The notes: generated by a model not told the origin, from the sequence alone. A stretch of DNA of 64,000 nucleotides from Clostridium_AD sp050717535 (GCF_050717535.1 NZ_JBOITM010000083.1:9824-73823); one strand, 5' to 3'; positions 25,773 to 34,243 are shown, counted from the first letter of the stretch. Program-made: numbers and translations.

Positions 25773-26658
25773 ATATTTAATATCAAAGGTTGCGTTTAGT
25801 ATAGCCTCCTATGCAATTGAAGCAATGCTATGCGAAGTGGCTTCATATCCATCACCGGGCCTCGTGTCTTCTATATCCAAAGGAGCTCATGTGGATATGG
25901 ACCATTACTTATTTATTAAAAGCACATCTATCTTAAGCAAGTACATGGTGTTATTTGCGCAGGAAGGATATTCAAATAGAACTCCTAAAGAAATATTTGT
26001 AGCTATTCGAAATATAGGAATAGAAGCCGAGTGTGAAATGTTCAAGGGCACCAAAGGTGTCAACACACATAAAGGTATGATTTTTCTTTTAGGGATAAGT
26101 TGTGCAGCTGTTACAAAAGCAATCTATGATAAAGTGGATTTTAGTGAAATTAAAAATATAATAAAGCAAATGACTAAAGGGCTTGTTCAGAATGAACTAT
26201 GCTATATGGATAAAGATAAAGCCAAAAGCTATGGTGAAAAATTGTTTGTAAAATACAATGTACAGGGGATAAGAGGTCAAGTAGAGAGCGGCATCCCCCT
26301 AGTATTTGATTATGCTCTTCCAGTATATAAAGAAAATAAAACTTTATCATTAAATGATAGGTTAATACATACGCTTATTTCCATCATGCAATATTGTGAG
26401 GATTCTAATGTTCTTCACAGACATTCAATGGATATGCTAAAACAAGTACAGAAAAAGGCAAAACATATAATAACACTTGGCGGAATGTCTACAAATGTAG
26501 GAAAAGTATCAATAGAAGAATTGGATGTTGAATTTATAAAAAGAAATATAAGTCCGGGGGGATCTGCAGACCTACTCGCTGTAACTGTATTTTTTAATTC
26601 TGTAGAGGAATATTTTAATAAAAATTTAGTTATGCACAGCATGGGTAATGCTTTATAA
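25762..26658 (+). CDS. citG: Triphosphoribosyl-dephospho-CoA synthase, CitG
   Basis: Makes the prosthetic group precursor from dephospho-CoA and ATP. The 298-residue product has CEVASYPSPGLVSS near the N-terminus, GVNTHKGMIFLLG, YNVQGIRGQVESGIPLV and the C-terminal ISPGGSADLLAVTVFF, all CitG motifs. With citC and citX it provides everything needed to build and charge the lyase, which supports an active citramalate lyase. Confidence 0.92.
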   Translation: MENKYLISKVAFSIASYAIEAMLCEVASYPSPGLVSSISKGAHVDMDHYLFIKSTSILSKYMVLFAQEGYSNRTPKEIFVAIRNIGIEAECEMFKGTKGVNTHKGMIFLLGISCAAVTKAIYDKVDFSEIKNIIKQMTKGLVQNELCYMDKDKAKSYGEKLFVKYNVQGIRGQVESGIPLVFDYALPVYKENKTLSLNDRLIHTLISIMQYCEDSNVLHRHSMDMLKQVQKKAKHIITLGGMSTNVGKVSIEELDVEFIKRNISPGGSADLLAVTVFFNSVEEYFNKNLVMHSMGNAL

Positions 26659-26752
26659 ACAAGTGTGTATAATTTTTGTGGATAAACTAGTTTTGAAATT
26701 CAGATTGTGGATAACCTCAGTAAAAAGAAATTAACATATACTATTATTTTAT

Positions 26753-26793
26753 ACAAGTGTATCCATCCATTTTCTAATGGACGGATACACTTG
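26753..26793. terminator. Long hairpin between convergent citG and the transpeptidase gene
   Basis: ACAAGTGTATCC and the following TCCATT pair with AATGGA and GGATACACTTGT (one mismatch in 19) around a three-base TCT loop. The left arm is intergenic and the right arm lies in the last codons of the - strand gene. No clear T-run follows on either strand, so termination is likely but not certain. Confidence 0.6.
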
Positions 26794-27460
26794 TTCCATA
26801 TGGAATATTAGTATATATATATTTAGCATCATCAATAGCAAGTCTTATGCAACCATGGGATAGTGGAGTTCCCAGTCTACCATCTTGAATATTTTCATTA
26901 TTATCAAGCAGTACCGTGTGAAATAAGTAATTACCATAAAATCTTGTATAGTAATTGCAAATAGTATTTGACCCAGCTCTAAACATTGGTCCTTTATCTT
27001 TAATTATAAAATTACCTTTTACAGTAGGGGTAGAGGATTTTCCAGAAGAACACATAAAAGACTTATCTAAAATCCATTTTTCCTCGGATTTTGTGAAAAT
27101 ATTTACTCTTTGTTTTGATAAATCAACTTGAACATAGAAATTTGTGCCACTAGTAGCCTTTATTGAATTTATAGAAGACTCCAATTGCTTAACAGATTTA
27201 TAATTGTTTAACGCAATATTTGCAGTACTGTTTTTATTATTAGAAAATACTGGTTTAACAGTATTAAATTCTGTGTTTTCAAGGGGTGGTATAATTAGCT
27301 TCTCAAGAGTTTTTATACCAACCGCCCCGTCAATATCTAGTCTGCATTTATATTGAAAATTTAATATGGCATCATAAGTAAGTGCCCTAAATAAGCCATC
27401 TGATTCGAGCTTATATCCATATGCATTTAATCTAAGTTGTATATACTTTCTCCCTGTCAC
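26774..27460 (-). CDS. L,D-transpeptidase with peptidoglycan-binding domain, no visible signal peptide
   Basis: YkuD-type L,D-transpeptidase forms 3-3 peptide cross-links in peptidoglycan. The 228-residue product has an N-terminal PG_binding_1 repeat (residues about 3-55, with DGLFRALTYDAILNFQ and DGAVGIKTL) and a C-terminal YkuD domain with the catalytic SHGCIRL near residue 207. It begins with GTG at 27460 and lacks a signal peptide or membrane segment, with an in-frame stop 9 bases upstream and no ribosome binding site before the GTG. The gene may therefore be 5'-truncated or use an unrecognised start. It diverges from the sigma factor gene. Confidence 0.8.
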   Translation of the reverse strand: MTGRKYIQLRLNAYGYKLESDGLFRALTYDAILNFQYKCRLDIDGAVGIKTLEKLIIPPLENTEFNTVKPVFSNNKNSTANIALNNYKSVKQLESSINSIKATSGTNFYVQVDLSKQRVNIFTKSEEKWILDKSFMCSSGKSSTPTVKGNFIIKDKGPMFRAGSNTICNYYTRFYGNYLFHTVLLDNNENIQDGRLGTPLSHGCIRLAIDDAKYIYTNIPYGTSVSVH

Positions 27461-27521
27461 TTTTATTTATTTCAAACGTATATTAAGTAGATTCAAAATC
27501 CATCCTAATGGGGGAATGAAA

Positions 27522-28076
27522 GTGCAGGAAGATTTAAATTTAATTGAAAGCATATTGGACGGAAATGTTGATAGCTTTAATATATTAGTTAACAAATATG
27601 AACTTACAGTTTTAAGGTTCATTTACAACATGATAAAGGATAAAGAAGCCTCAGAGGATATAACTCAAGAAGTATTTATTACGGTCTATAATAAACTTTA
27701 CCTTTATGATAAAAATCATAAATTTTCAAATTGGCTACTGCAAATTTCAAAAAATAAATGTATTGATTATATAAGAAAATATAAAAGGGTGTATGAATCA
27801 AACATAGAGGATATAACAAATATTATGTCAAAAGAAATGTCGCCAGAACAAGTAGCAGAATTTAAAGAAACTAAAGAAACTATAGAATCTTATCTAAATT
27901 GTTTAAATGAAATAGATAGGCAAATACTAATTATAAAATATTCACAAAACATTACATTTTATGATTTAGCGCAAATTTTAGAAATGACAGAGTCTAATGT
28001 AAAGCGGAGATACTATAGTAGCAGAGAAAAATTTAAAACTTTTATATCTCAAAAGGAAAAGGGGTGTAAAGAATGA
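27522..28076 (+). CDS. ECF-type RNA polymerase sigma factor
   Basis: Extracytoplasmic-function sigma-70 factor of about 184 residues. Region 2 is visible in YNMIKDKEASEDITQEVFITVYNKL and FSNWLLQISKNKCIDYIRK; region 4 in NEIDRQILIIKYSQNITFYDLAQILEMTESNVKRRYYSSREK. GGGGG at 27510-27514 is too close to the ATG at 27516, so GTG 27522 is the likelier start. Its stop overlaps the anti-sigma gene (ATGA), the usual arrangement for a sigma/anti-sigma pair. The trigger is unknown. Confidence 0.88.
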   Translation: MQEDLNLIESILDGNVDSFNILVNKYELTVLRFIYNMIKDKEASEDITQEVFITVYNKLYLYDKNHKFSNWLLQISKNKCIDYIRKYKRVYESNIEDITNIMSKEMSPEQVAEFKETKETIESYLNCLNEIDRQILIIKYSQNITFYDLAQILEMTESNVKRRYYSSREKFKTFISQKEKGCKE

Positions 28077-29128
28077 ATTGTAATATGTTTAAAGACAGAT
28101 TAGATGATTATGTACTAGGAAATATTTCTAATGATTTAAAATTTGCATTAGAAAAACACATGGAAGGATGCGAAAGTTGTAGAAGGCTATATGAGAAAGA
28201 AGTTAAAATGGATAGAGATTTTAAAATTATTTTATCAATAGATGGGATAGATTTTAACAGTTCAAGGGCTAGTATAATTAAGTCTATAGACAAAAATAGA
28301 TATAGTAAAAAGACTTCAAATAAAGTTTTATACAACTTTAGAAAATATAAAAATAAATATATATCTTATGCAGTGGCAGTTATAGCTATGATAGTATTCA
28401 TTCCAATTATGCTAAAGGGTTATCCTGGAGTTAGCTATAAGAGTGAAACCTCTGATAAAAGCACAGCCATGGATAGGTCAAGCCAGCAAGAACTTATTAA
28501 AAGCAGTGAAAATAATGCTGCGGGTAGTTCCAAGAAAAGTTTAGCAATGGATAAAACCGATAAAGGAAGTGTAGCCTCAAAGAGTGTGGCATTACAGAAT
28601 GGAACATTACAATTTAAAAAAACTACAATTGCAAAACTGCCTTTATTAAGTTATGAACTTAAGTGGAAAACCTCTCCAGATGGGAAAAGTTCTGCTGCTA
28701 TAGATATAAGTCCAGTGAAGGACGTAGATTTTGGTATACATTTACTATACATTAAAAATATAAATACCAATGAAATAGTAAAATATGAAGTTATTAATAA
28801 TGATAGGCAATTCACACCGAGAAATATACAATGGTGGGATAATGAGCATTTAATAATAGTAGCTGGTTTGGGATACGGCACTGTAGCCTTCGGATCAGAA
28901 GTTTATAGTTTAAATGTTAATACTAGTGAACTTTCAACCTTGTATCAGGAAAATGATAAAAAACGTCAAATGTTGGAGTTTGAAAAGGTGGGGCAGGATT
29001 TAATATTCCAATTGATAATCTATAATGATGATACCCTTAATGCATTTCATAAGGGTACAGGCAAGATGACATTATCACAATTAGACAAACCATCAGAAAT
29101 GAAAATTATAAGTGAAGAGAAAAAATAA
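28073..29128 (+). CDS. Transmembrane anti-sigma factor with zinc-finger (zf-HC2) domain
   Basis: Likely binds and silences the preceding sigma factor until an envelope signal is received. The 351-residue product has an N-terminal HxxxCxxC anti-sigma zinc motif (EKHMEGCESCRRLYEKE, about residues 25-45), one transmembrane segment (about residues 97-115, YISYAVAVIAMIVFIPIML) and a long extracytoplasmic region (about 230 residues) with Ser/Lys-rich linker and a beta-rich part containing WWDNEHLIIVAGLGYGTVAFG. The outside domain is not a family I can name. Confidence 0.8.
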   Translation: MNCNMFKDRLDDYVLGNISNDLKFALEKHMEGCESCRRLYEKEVKMDRDFKIILSIDGIDFNSSRASIIKSIDKNRYSKKTSNKVLYNFRKYKNKYISYAVAVIAMIVFIPIMLKGYPGVSYKSETSDKSTAMDRSSQQELIKSSENNAAGSSKKSLAMDKTDKGSVASKSVALQNGTLQFKKTTIAKLPLLSYELKWKTSPDGKSSAAIDISPVKDVDFGIHLLYIKNINTNEIVKYEVINNDRQFTPRNIQWWDNEHLIIVAGLGYGTVAFGSEVYSLNVNTSELSTLYQENDKKRQMLEFEKVGQDLIFQLIIYNDDTLNAFHKGTGKMTLSQLDKPSEMKIISEEKK

Positions 29129-29195
29129 GGTTATGAGTAGTAAAGTATGCAATTTATTCTTTTTCGTGTTTTTTAAACTTAAAGACGGGAGGGAG

Positions 29196-29375
29196 AGTAT
29201 ATATTACGTAAGATGCATTCGAACAAGCTTTAGTAATTCTTAACTAATTTTAATGAAAGATGCGTATAGAAAAGTGCGTGTTTGAGCGTTATCGAGTTTG
29301 CACTTTTTAGCATCTTTCATTAAAATTTGTTTAGAATTACTTAGCGCAGAGAGATGCATCTGTAGTAATATATAC
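29196..29375. repeat. Palindromic dispersed repeat, copy A (180 bp)
   Basis: A nearly full-length inverted repeat. Termini AGTATATATTAC and GTAATATATACT are perfect complements, then AGATGCAT/ATGCATCT, then an inner arm of about 32 bases (29231-29262 with 29311-29342) with few mismatches, and a central AAAAGTGC/GCACTTTT stem. The reverse complement of the right inner arm closely matches copy B at 44805-44850. No ORF is inside. The 311-base gap between the anti-sigma gene and the TPR gene otherwise holds nothing. Confidence 0.8.
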
Positions 29376-29439
29376 TTTTTCTATTTTTCTAGTGGTATAA
29401 TTAGAATACTCATAAATATAGGAAACTAAAGGTGAAACT

Positions 29440-30684
29440 ATGGATAAATCAGGGAAAACATATGTAAAAGCTATGAACAAATATAATGATGGATATATAG
29501 ACAAATCATTAGCTCTTTGTGAAAAAAGTATTTCTTTAAATGTTACAAATGCTGCAGCTTTAAACTTAAAGGGGATTTTATATTATCTAAAAGGCGATTT
29601 GGAAAATGCAAAAAGAACGTGGAATATAAATTATAAAAGAAATAATGATAAAATATCAAAAAAATATATGAAGGATAGCCTACATGATGTGGAAAAACTA
29701 AAGCTGTATGCTAGTTCCCTGGAGTTAGTAAAGGCTTTTAATATATCAGCTGCTCTAGAAATTCTAAATCAGTGTAAAAATAGCGACTTTAATTTTATAA
29801 ATGTAAATAACCTTATTAGCCTTTGTTATATAAAACAAGGAGAATATGATAAAGCACTATCTCATATAGAGAAAGTTTTAAAAACCGATAAAAAAAATAC
29901 TGAAGCTATTATGAATAAAAAAACATTAATTAATTATGGTAACTTAAAGCGGGAAATAAACTATAAGAAAATATTTATAGGCTGTGCTGGTGTACTTGTA
30001 ATAATATCATTGATATTATTAAGTAAGGGATATATATATAAATTAAAAAATATTTCAACAATGGGTACAAATAAAATTGAAAAAAGCACTGAATTAGTAA
30101 GGCGTGGTTCAAGTGTGAGCATAGAGAAATCCACAGAGAAAAAACCTATAGAAAATAAAACCATAGATATACCGAAATTTCCAAAAGAGTTACTTGCAGA
30201 AAGCATAAAGAATAATAACATGGAGCAAATAGTTGGATATTTGAATGAATGGAGCAAGGTTGATTTGGATATGAATGATAAATTACTTATGGTAAAAGGC
30301 GAAGAATTAATTAAAAGTAATGGAATAGTATACTTTTATGAAAAAGGTATAGAGAATATGGAAGATAAAAAGTATACAGAAGCTGAAAAATATTTTTTAT
30401 ACGGATTACCTTACTCCAAAGATAATTATCTTAATGAACATATCATCTATATGTTAGCTGTAAGTTACAAATCTAGTTCTGATTTTGAAAAAGCTAGTAA
30501 ATACTACAAAGATTATTTAAAACAATTTTCTAAGGGAAGTTATACCGAGGAAGTTTTATATAATTTAATTCTTATAAATAAAGATTTAGATAAAAACAAA
30601 GCAGTTGGGTATGCAGAAAGATTAGTAGAACGATTTCCAAACTCACAATACTATAACACTATAGTTAAGAATATATTAAAATAG
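29440..30684 (+). CDS. TPR-repeat protein with one transmembrane segment
   Basis: A 414-residue protein of unknown function. Residues 1-170 carry TPR-like helices (AMNKYNDGYIDKSLALCEKS, AALNLKGILYYLKGDLENA, CYIKQGEYDKALSHIEKVL). A transmembrane segment is at about 174-196, then a Ser/Lys linker, then a second TPR block from about 290 to the end (KKYTEAEKYFLYGLPY, SYKSSSDFEKASKYYKDYL). The layout suggests a scaffold with helical repeats on both sides of the membrane. AAAGGTG precedes the ATG. Confidence 0.75.
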   Translation: MDKSGKTYVKAMNKYNDGYIDKSLALCEKSISLNVTNAAALNLKGILYYLKGDLENAKRTWNINYKRNNDKISKKYMKDSLHDVEKLKLYASSLELVKAFNISAALEILNQCKNSDFNFINVNNLISLCYIKQGEYDKALSHIEKVLKTDKKNTEAIMNKKTLINYGNLKREINYKKIFIGCAGVLVIISLILLSKGYIYKLKNISTMGTNKIEKSTELVRRGSSVSIEKSTEKKPIENKTIDIPKFPKELLAESIKNNNMEQIVGYLNEWSKVDLDMNDKLLMVKGEELIKSNGIVYFYEKGIENMEDKKYTEAEKYFLYGLPYSKDNYLNEHIIYMLAVSYKSSSDFEKASKYYKDYLKQFSKGSYTEEVLYNLILINKDLDKNKAVGYAERLVERFPNSQYYNTIVKNILK

Positions 30685-30813
30685 CCAAAGGCATTTTTAT
30701 ATTTTTGTTTGGATATACTACTAATAGTACATTATATAAAGTCATGCAACAGAAATCTACAATTTGAAAGTTGTAAAAAAGCCAAGTTTTAACAAATAAT
30801 TAATAAAATATTA

Positions 30814-30873
30814 TTGACTAGTCACATAATAAGGTATACAATAATAGTATAGAGTATACCCCAATAGGGTATA
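30814..30873 (+). promoter_or_regulatory. trxA promoter with CsoR/CstR-like palindromic operator
   Basis: -35 TTGACT (30814-30819) and -10 TACAAT (30837-30842) are 17 bases apart. Just downstream, at about +7 to +25, lies TATACCCCAATAGGGTATA (30855-30873), a palindrome with arms TATACCC/GGGTATA. Operators of the CsoR/CstR/RcnR family have this ATACCC-spacer-GGGTAT form. The position would block transcription. No such regulator gene lies in this window. Confidence 0.65.
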
Positions 30874-30892
30874 AAAATTGGAGGTAATAAAT

Positions 30893-31210
30893 ATGATTAA
30901 GGAAATTAATGATAAAAATTTTAATGAAGAAATTACGAATTCTAATAGCATAGTTGTAGTTGATTTTTGGGCACCTTGGTGTGGACCTTGTAAAATGCTA
31001 AGTCCAGTAATTGAAGAATTAGCAAAGGAAATGGGGAAAGAAGTTAAATTTGCAAAAGTAAATGTAGATGAAAACCCATTGATATCATCAAAATATAGAA
31101 TTGCAAGTATTCCAACAGTTATGGTATTTAGTAAAGATGCAGTAAAAGAGACTATGGTGGGATTTAGACCTAAAGCGGACATAAAGAAAATAATTCAAAG
31201 ACATTTATAA
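30893..31210 (+). CDS. trxA: Thioredoxin
   Basis: Small disulfide reductase of the cytoplasm. The 105-residue product contains the active site VVVDFWAPWCGPC (C30, C33) and the cis-proline loop ASIPTVMVF, both canonical. TTGGAGGT precedes the ATG at 30893; the open frame continues upstream to 30878 but without a better start. It is followed by a hairpin and then by its likely reductase. Confidence 0.95.
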   Translation: MIKEINDKNFNEEITNSNSIVVVDFWAPWCGPCKMLSPVIEELAKEMGKEVKFAKVNVDENPLISSKYRIASIPTVMVFSKDAVKETMVGFRPKADIKKIIQRHL

Positions 31211-31228
31211 AATTAGCTAGAAGTATTT

Positions 31229-31279
31229 TGGAGATATATTATTTAAATTTTTATAATTTAAATAGATATCTCCATTTTA
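31229..31279 (+). terminator. Hairpin between trxA and the reductase gene
   Basis: TGGAGATAT (31229-31237) pairs with ATATCTCCA (31266-31274) and inside it ATTTAAAT pairs with ATTTAAAT, followed by TTTTAC. It may terminate or attenuate transcription from trxA into the reductase gene, or set relative levels. Confidence 0.6.
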
Positions 31280-31309
31280 CCTATGACAGGATAAAAAAGG
31301 AGAAAGATA

Positions 31310-32179
31310 ATGGGAGAAAGATATGATATAGCTATAATTGGAACGGGTCCAGCAGGCCTTGAAGCAGCTATTAATTCCAAAATTAGAAATAAAAATATAA
31401 TAATTTTCGGAAGTTCGAATCTAAGTCCAAAATTAGTAAAAGCACCTAAGGTAAATAATTTTTTAGGGTTTTATAATGTAACAGGGAAAGAACTTAAAAA
31501 TCAGTTTGCAGCGCATATTTCAGCTATGGGAATAGGTATAGTAAATGAGAAAATCAATAACGTTTATGCTATGGGAGATTATTTTGCACTGATGGTTAAC
31601 GATAAAATTTATGAGGCTAAATCAATAGTTTTAGCTACTGGCATAGAATATTCGAAACCAATAAAAGGTGAAGAAAAATTTTTAGGAAAGGGTGTAGGAT
31701 ACTGTGCTACTTGTGATGCTCCATTATATAAAGGCAAAATAGTTGTTATAGTTGGGTACAACAAAGAAAGTGAAGAAGAAGCTAATTACGTAAGTGAGTT
31801 AAGCAGTAAAACATATTATATTCCTATGTACAAAGGGGAATATAAATTAAATCCTAATGTAGAGATAATTAGCCGTAAACCAATGGAAATAGTTGGTGGT
31901 GATAGGGTAACTAAGATTATTTTAGATGTAGGGGAAATAATCACAGATGGAATTTTCATGCTAAGGGATAGTTTATCTCCAAGTCAATTAGTACCAGGTC
32001 TTCAAATAGAAGAAGGCCATATAAAAGTAGATAGGAATATGAAAACAAATATAGAGGGATGTTATGCTGCAGGGGACTGTACTGGAAAGCCATATCAATA
32101 TATGAAGGCTGCTGGTGAGGGCTTGGTAGCTGCATTAAGTGCAGTTAACTATTTAGATAAGGCAAATGAAAAAAAATAA
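31310..32179 (+). CDS. Thioredoxin reductase-like flavoprotein, probably ferredoxin-dependent (FFTR type)
   Basis: Reduces thioredoxin. The 289-residue protein has an FAD-binding GTGPAGLEAA motif (residues 11-20), the redox pair C132-A-T-C135 and the C-terminal GCYAAGDCTG flavin motif. In NADPH-dependent TrxB a GxGxxA Rossmann motif and an HRRxxxR sequence bind the phosphate; here the corresponding stretch reads VGYNKESEEEANY and then YIPMYKGEYK, so both are lost. Such pyridine-nucleotide-independent clostridial enzymes are known to take electrons from ferredoxin. The gene follows trxA, which supports a pair. GGAGAAAG lies before the ATG. Confidence 0.85.
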   Translation: MGERYDIAIIGTGPAGLEAAINSKIRNKNIIIFGSSNLSPKLVKAPKVNNFLGFYNVTGKELKNQFAAHISAMGIGIVNEKINNVYAMGDYFALMVNDKIYEAKSIVLATGIEYSKPIKGEEKFLGKGVGYCATCDAPLYKGKIVVIVGYNKESEEEANYVSELSSKTYYIPMYKGEYKLNPNVEIISRKPMEIVGGDRVTKIILDVGEIITDGIFMLRDSLSPSQLVPGLQIEEGHIKVDRNMKTNIEGCYAAGDCTGKPYQYMKAAGEGLVAALSAVNYLDKANEKK

Positions 32180-32182
32180 AAA

Positions 32183-32245
32183 CAGGTAGCTAATTTTAGA
32201 TAGCTACCTGGACTGTAGTGTATTTTTATACTACAGTTTTTTTTA
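32183..32245 (+). terminator. Double hairpin terminator after the reductase gene
   Basis: First stem CAGGTAGCTA/TAGCTACCTG (32183-32210), then ACTGTAGTGTA/TATACTACAGT (32212-32237) followed by eight T. It separates the redox genes from the convergent hydrolase gene that ends at 32243. Confidence 0.88.
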
Positions 32246-32803
32246 TTTAACTACGAAAAAAACGTGATTTCCAATAGCTTTTATATTGGACTTTTTTACA
32301 TCCTTCATCCACTTAGAAGTGGATATTTCAGGATTATAAAAGAAAACAGCTTTACCAGTAGGATCTTTACCTTTTAATGCATCTAATACTGCAGTGTAAC
32401 TAGCGGAATCAGGAATAATATCCGATTTGCCATTGTGGATTACCTTGCCCCTTCTAACACAAGAAAAAGCATTCTTTTGATTAATAACACCGGAAATAGA
32501 TTTCGGGAAAGCTCCATCTCTAGCACGATTTAGTATAACGGATGCTACTGCAAGTTTGCCACTATTAGGTTCACCACAACTCTCGGCATATACAACCTGA
32601 GACATTAAATAAATATCTTGATCAGTAACATAAATAGCGGTATTGCTCTGATTAAACACTGCAACTGCGGCTATTTTCTCGTTATATAAATCATTAACCT
32701 CTAAATCTAGTGAATATAGAGATTTTCCATTTACGCACAAGCTAGGTAATACTAAAAATAACGTTAGAATACAACTTAAAAAACACGGGTTTTTTATTTT
32801 CAT
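32243..32803 (-). CDS. Secreted SleB/CwlJ-type cell wall hydrolase
   Basis: Hydrolase_2 family enzyme (SleB/CwlJ C-terminal catalytic domain), a lytic enzyme of peptidoglycan. The 186-residue product has an N-terminal signal peptide (MKIKNPCFLSCILTLFLVLPSLCVNG) and then LMSQVVYAESCGEPNSGKLAVASVILNR with the catalytic Glu, plus the aromatic C-terminal part. No peptidoglycan-binding repeat is present. The gene lies directly behind a c-di-AMP riboswitch, so it should be switched off when the messenger is high, as is known for wall hydrolases in other Firmicutes. Confidence 0.9.
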   Translation of the reverse strand: MKIKNPCFLSCILTLFLVLPSLCVNGKSLYSLDLEVNDLYNEKIAAVAVFNQSNTAIYVTDQDIYLMSQVVYAESCGEPNSGKLAVASVILNRARDGAFPKSISGVINQKNAFSCVRRGKVIHNGKSDIIPDSASYTAVLDALKGKDPTGKAVFFYNPEISTSKWMKDVKKSNIKAIGNHVFFVVK

Positions 32804-32817
32804 AATATCTTCTCCCT

Positions 32818-32903
32818 TTGCCTACGGAGTTAGCTGACGGGTTCGGAAAAGGTTTAACCTACACAAATTGTGATTCACCCCAAATGCTTGGTTCCTCCGC
32901 GTT
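32818..32903 (-). promoter_or_regulatory. c-di-AMP riboswitch (ydaO/yuaA type)
   Basis: Read on the - strand the leader contains CGCGGAGGAACC, then GGGGTGAATC, then CCGAACCCGTCAGCTAAC and CTCCGTAGGC, the conserved blocks of the ydaO-yuaA class in the right order; CGGAG and CTCCG close the outer stem. It ends 15 bases before the hydrolase start. In this class ligand binding turns expression off. Confidence 0.9.
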
Positions 32904-32959
32904 TTTTTACTTTTTACTTAGGCTTTTAATAGTATTTCCTGTAGTGTAAAAATAATACG

Positions 32960-33979
32960 CTATTTTTTCAATTGAGTAAAAACTTTAACAAATCTATTAT
33001 AGAAATTCTCTAGCTCATTAAATTTTATATTAGAAGAATCATATAAAGCATCTAATACTGATGGAGCTACTGCTACACTTAGGGCTTGAATCTTTTCGCT
33101 TGTCAAAGCAAGTTTGAAATCCCTTAAATAATTTTCGTACATATCTAATAATGGCCTGAAGGCTTCGTAAGTAGGGAGAGTAGAAGCTGGTATAGACAAG
33201 TTTTTAAAATCAGTTTGTATCTTGCTTAATTTTGTAAAGTTATTATCTACCAGTAACAAAAGTTCATCATAAGACATACTTTTTTTTCTTACCTTAAGGA
33301 CATATGAGGAATAATTGATTTTAACATCTAAAAAGTTTTTGGATAGATCATCAATTTTACTGATAAACTCTTGATTTTGCTGTGATTTAATATCGTCTTC
33401 TCTTTTCATTCTTAATGATTTATAACTGTCATTAAGCACGTTATCTATAAATGATAAAGTAGTTGGGGGTAAGTCTATTCTAATATTCTTAATATTTATT
33501 GTGGAGTAAAAATTCATACAATCATTTCTATAAGTTTTAAGATTGGTACTAAATTCAGCTACATCAGGCCCAGATGGATTATTTAAAATTGCTAGTGCTT
33601 GCCTATATATCAATATGTTATTATCTAAGCCTGATTTTAGATTCTCATGGTCCTCTCTATATTTTGCAGAAGGTTGTGAATTTGATAAATCATATCTGAA
33701 TGTGGATAAATTTTTAATAATATTAGGTAATTGGTCTTTGGCATATTTAACATCTATGGTTTGGAGACTATTAAATTGTGCTATATTTTTATTAACTTCA
33801 TTAATGTGGTTAATATTAGTTAGTAATATGGTTTCATAGGAGCCATATGCCTTATTTATTGATGAATAGTAGGTAGCTAAAAAAATGCCTATAGAGCCCA
33901 TTATTACCGATAAAAAAAGTATAGTTTTAAATGTTGTTTTTTCACTTTTAGTGTTTACAATGTTTTTATCCTCACTCAA
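32960..33979 (-). CDS. Membrane-anchored protein of unknown function
   Basis: I do not recognise the family. The 339-residue product has one transmembrane segment near the N-terminus (about residues 20-40) followed by about 300 mostly helical, coiled-coil-like residues outside the membrane; no enzymatic motif is seen. AAGGGAGTG precedes a TTG at 33979, giving the best start; a GTG at 33988 lies inside that box. It is divergent from cdaA and precedes, in the same direction, the riboswitch-controlled hydrolase, so an envelope role is plausible but unproven. Confidence 0.65.
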   Translation of the reverse strand: MSEDKNIVNTKSEKTTFKTILFLSVIMGSIGIFLATYYSSINKAYGSYETILLTNINHINEVNKNIAQFNSLQTIDVKYAKDQLPNIIKNLSTFRYDLSNSQPSAKYREDHENLKSGLDNNILIYRQALAILNNPSGPDVAEFSTNLKTYRNDCMNFYSTINIKNIRIDLPPTTLSFIDNVLNDSYKSLRMKREDDIKSQQNQEFISKIDDLSKNFLDVKINYSSYVLKVRKKSMSYDELLLLVDNNFTKLSKIQTDFKNLSIPASTLPTYEAFRPLLDMYENYLRDFKLALTSEKIQALSVAVAPSVLDALYDSSNIKFNELENFYNRFVKVFTQLKK

Positions 33980-34144
33980 AATATTCACTCCCTTATTATC
34001 TGTCTTATACTATTATGTGCTTATATTCTTATATTATCATAATATACAAATTATTCTAACAAAATTATTTTAGCAAATTATGAAATTACAGTCTTTATCT
34101 TTTAAAAGTATTATATACTAATTGGAGTGACTTAAGAATATAAG

Positions 34145-34207
34145 TTGGCTTATTAAAATAAAATTAACTTATAATTTATATTAATAAGCCAAATCATGGT
34201 GTATAAT
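34145..34207 (+). promoter_or_regulatory. Inverted repeat and -10 element before cdaA
   Basis: TTGGCTTATTAA (34145-34156) and TTAATAAGCCAA (34181-34192) are perfect complements with 24 bases between. The right arm overlaps the region where a -35 would lie for the TATAAT at 34202-34207. It could be an operator or an RNA hairpin of an upstream transcript; I cannot decide. Confidence 0.4.
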
Positions 34208-34243
34208 TAAAGATAGTAGTTTTAGTGGGGAGGTGGAAGCTTT

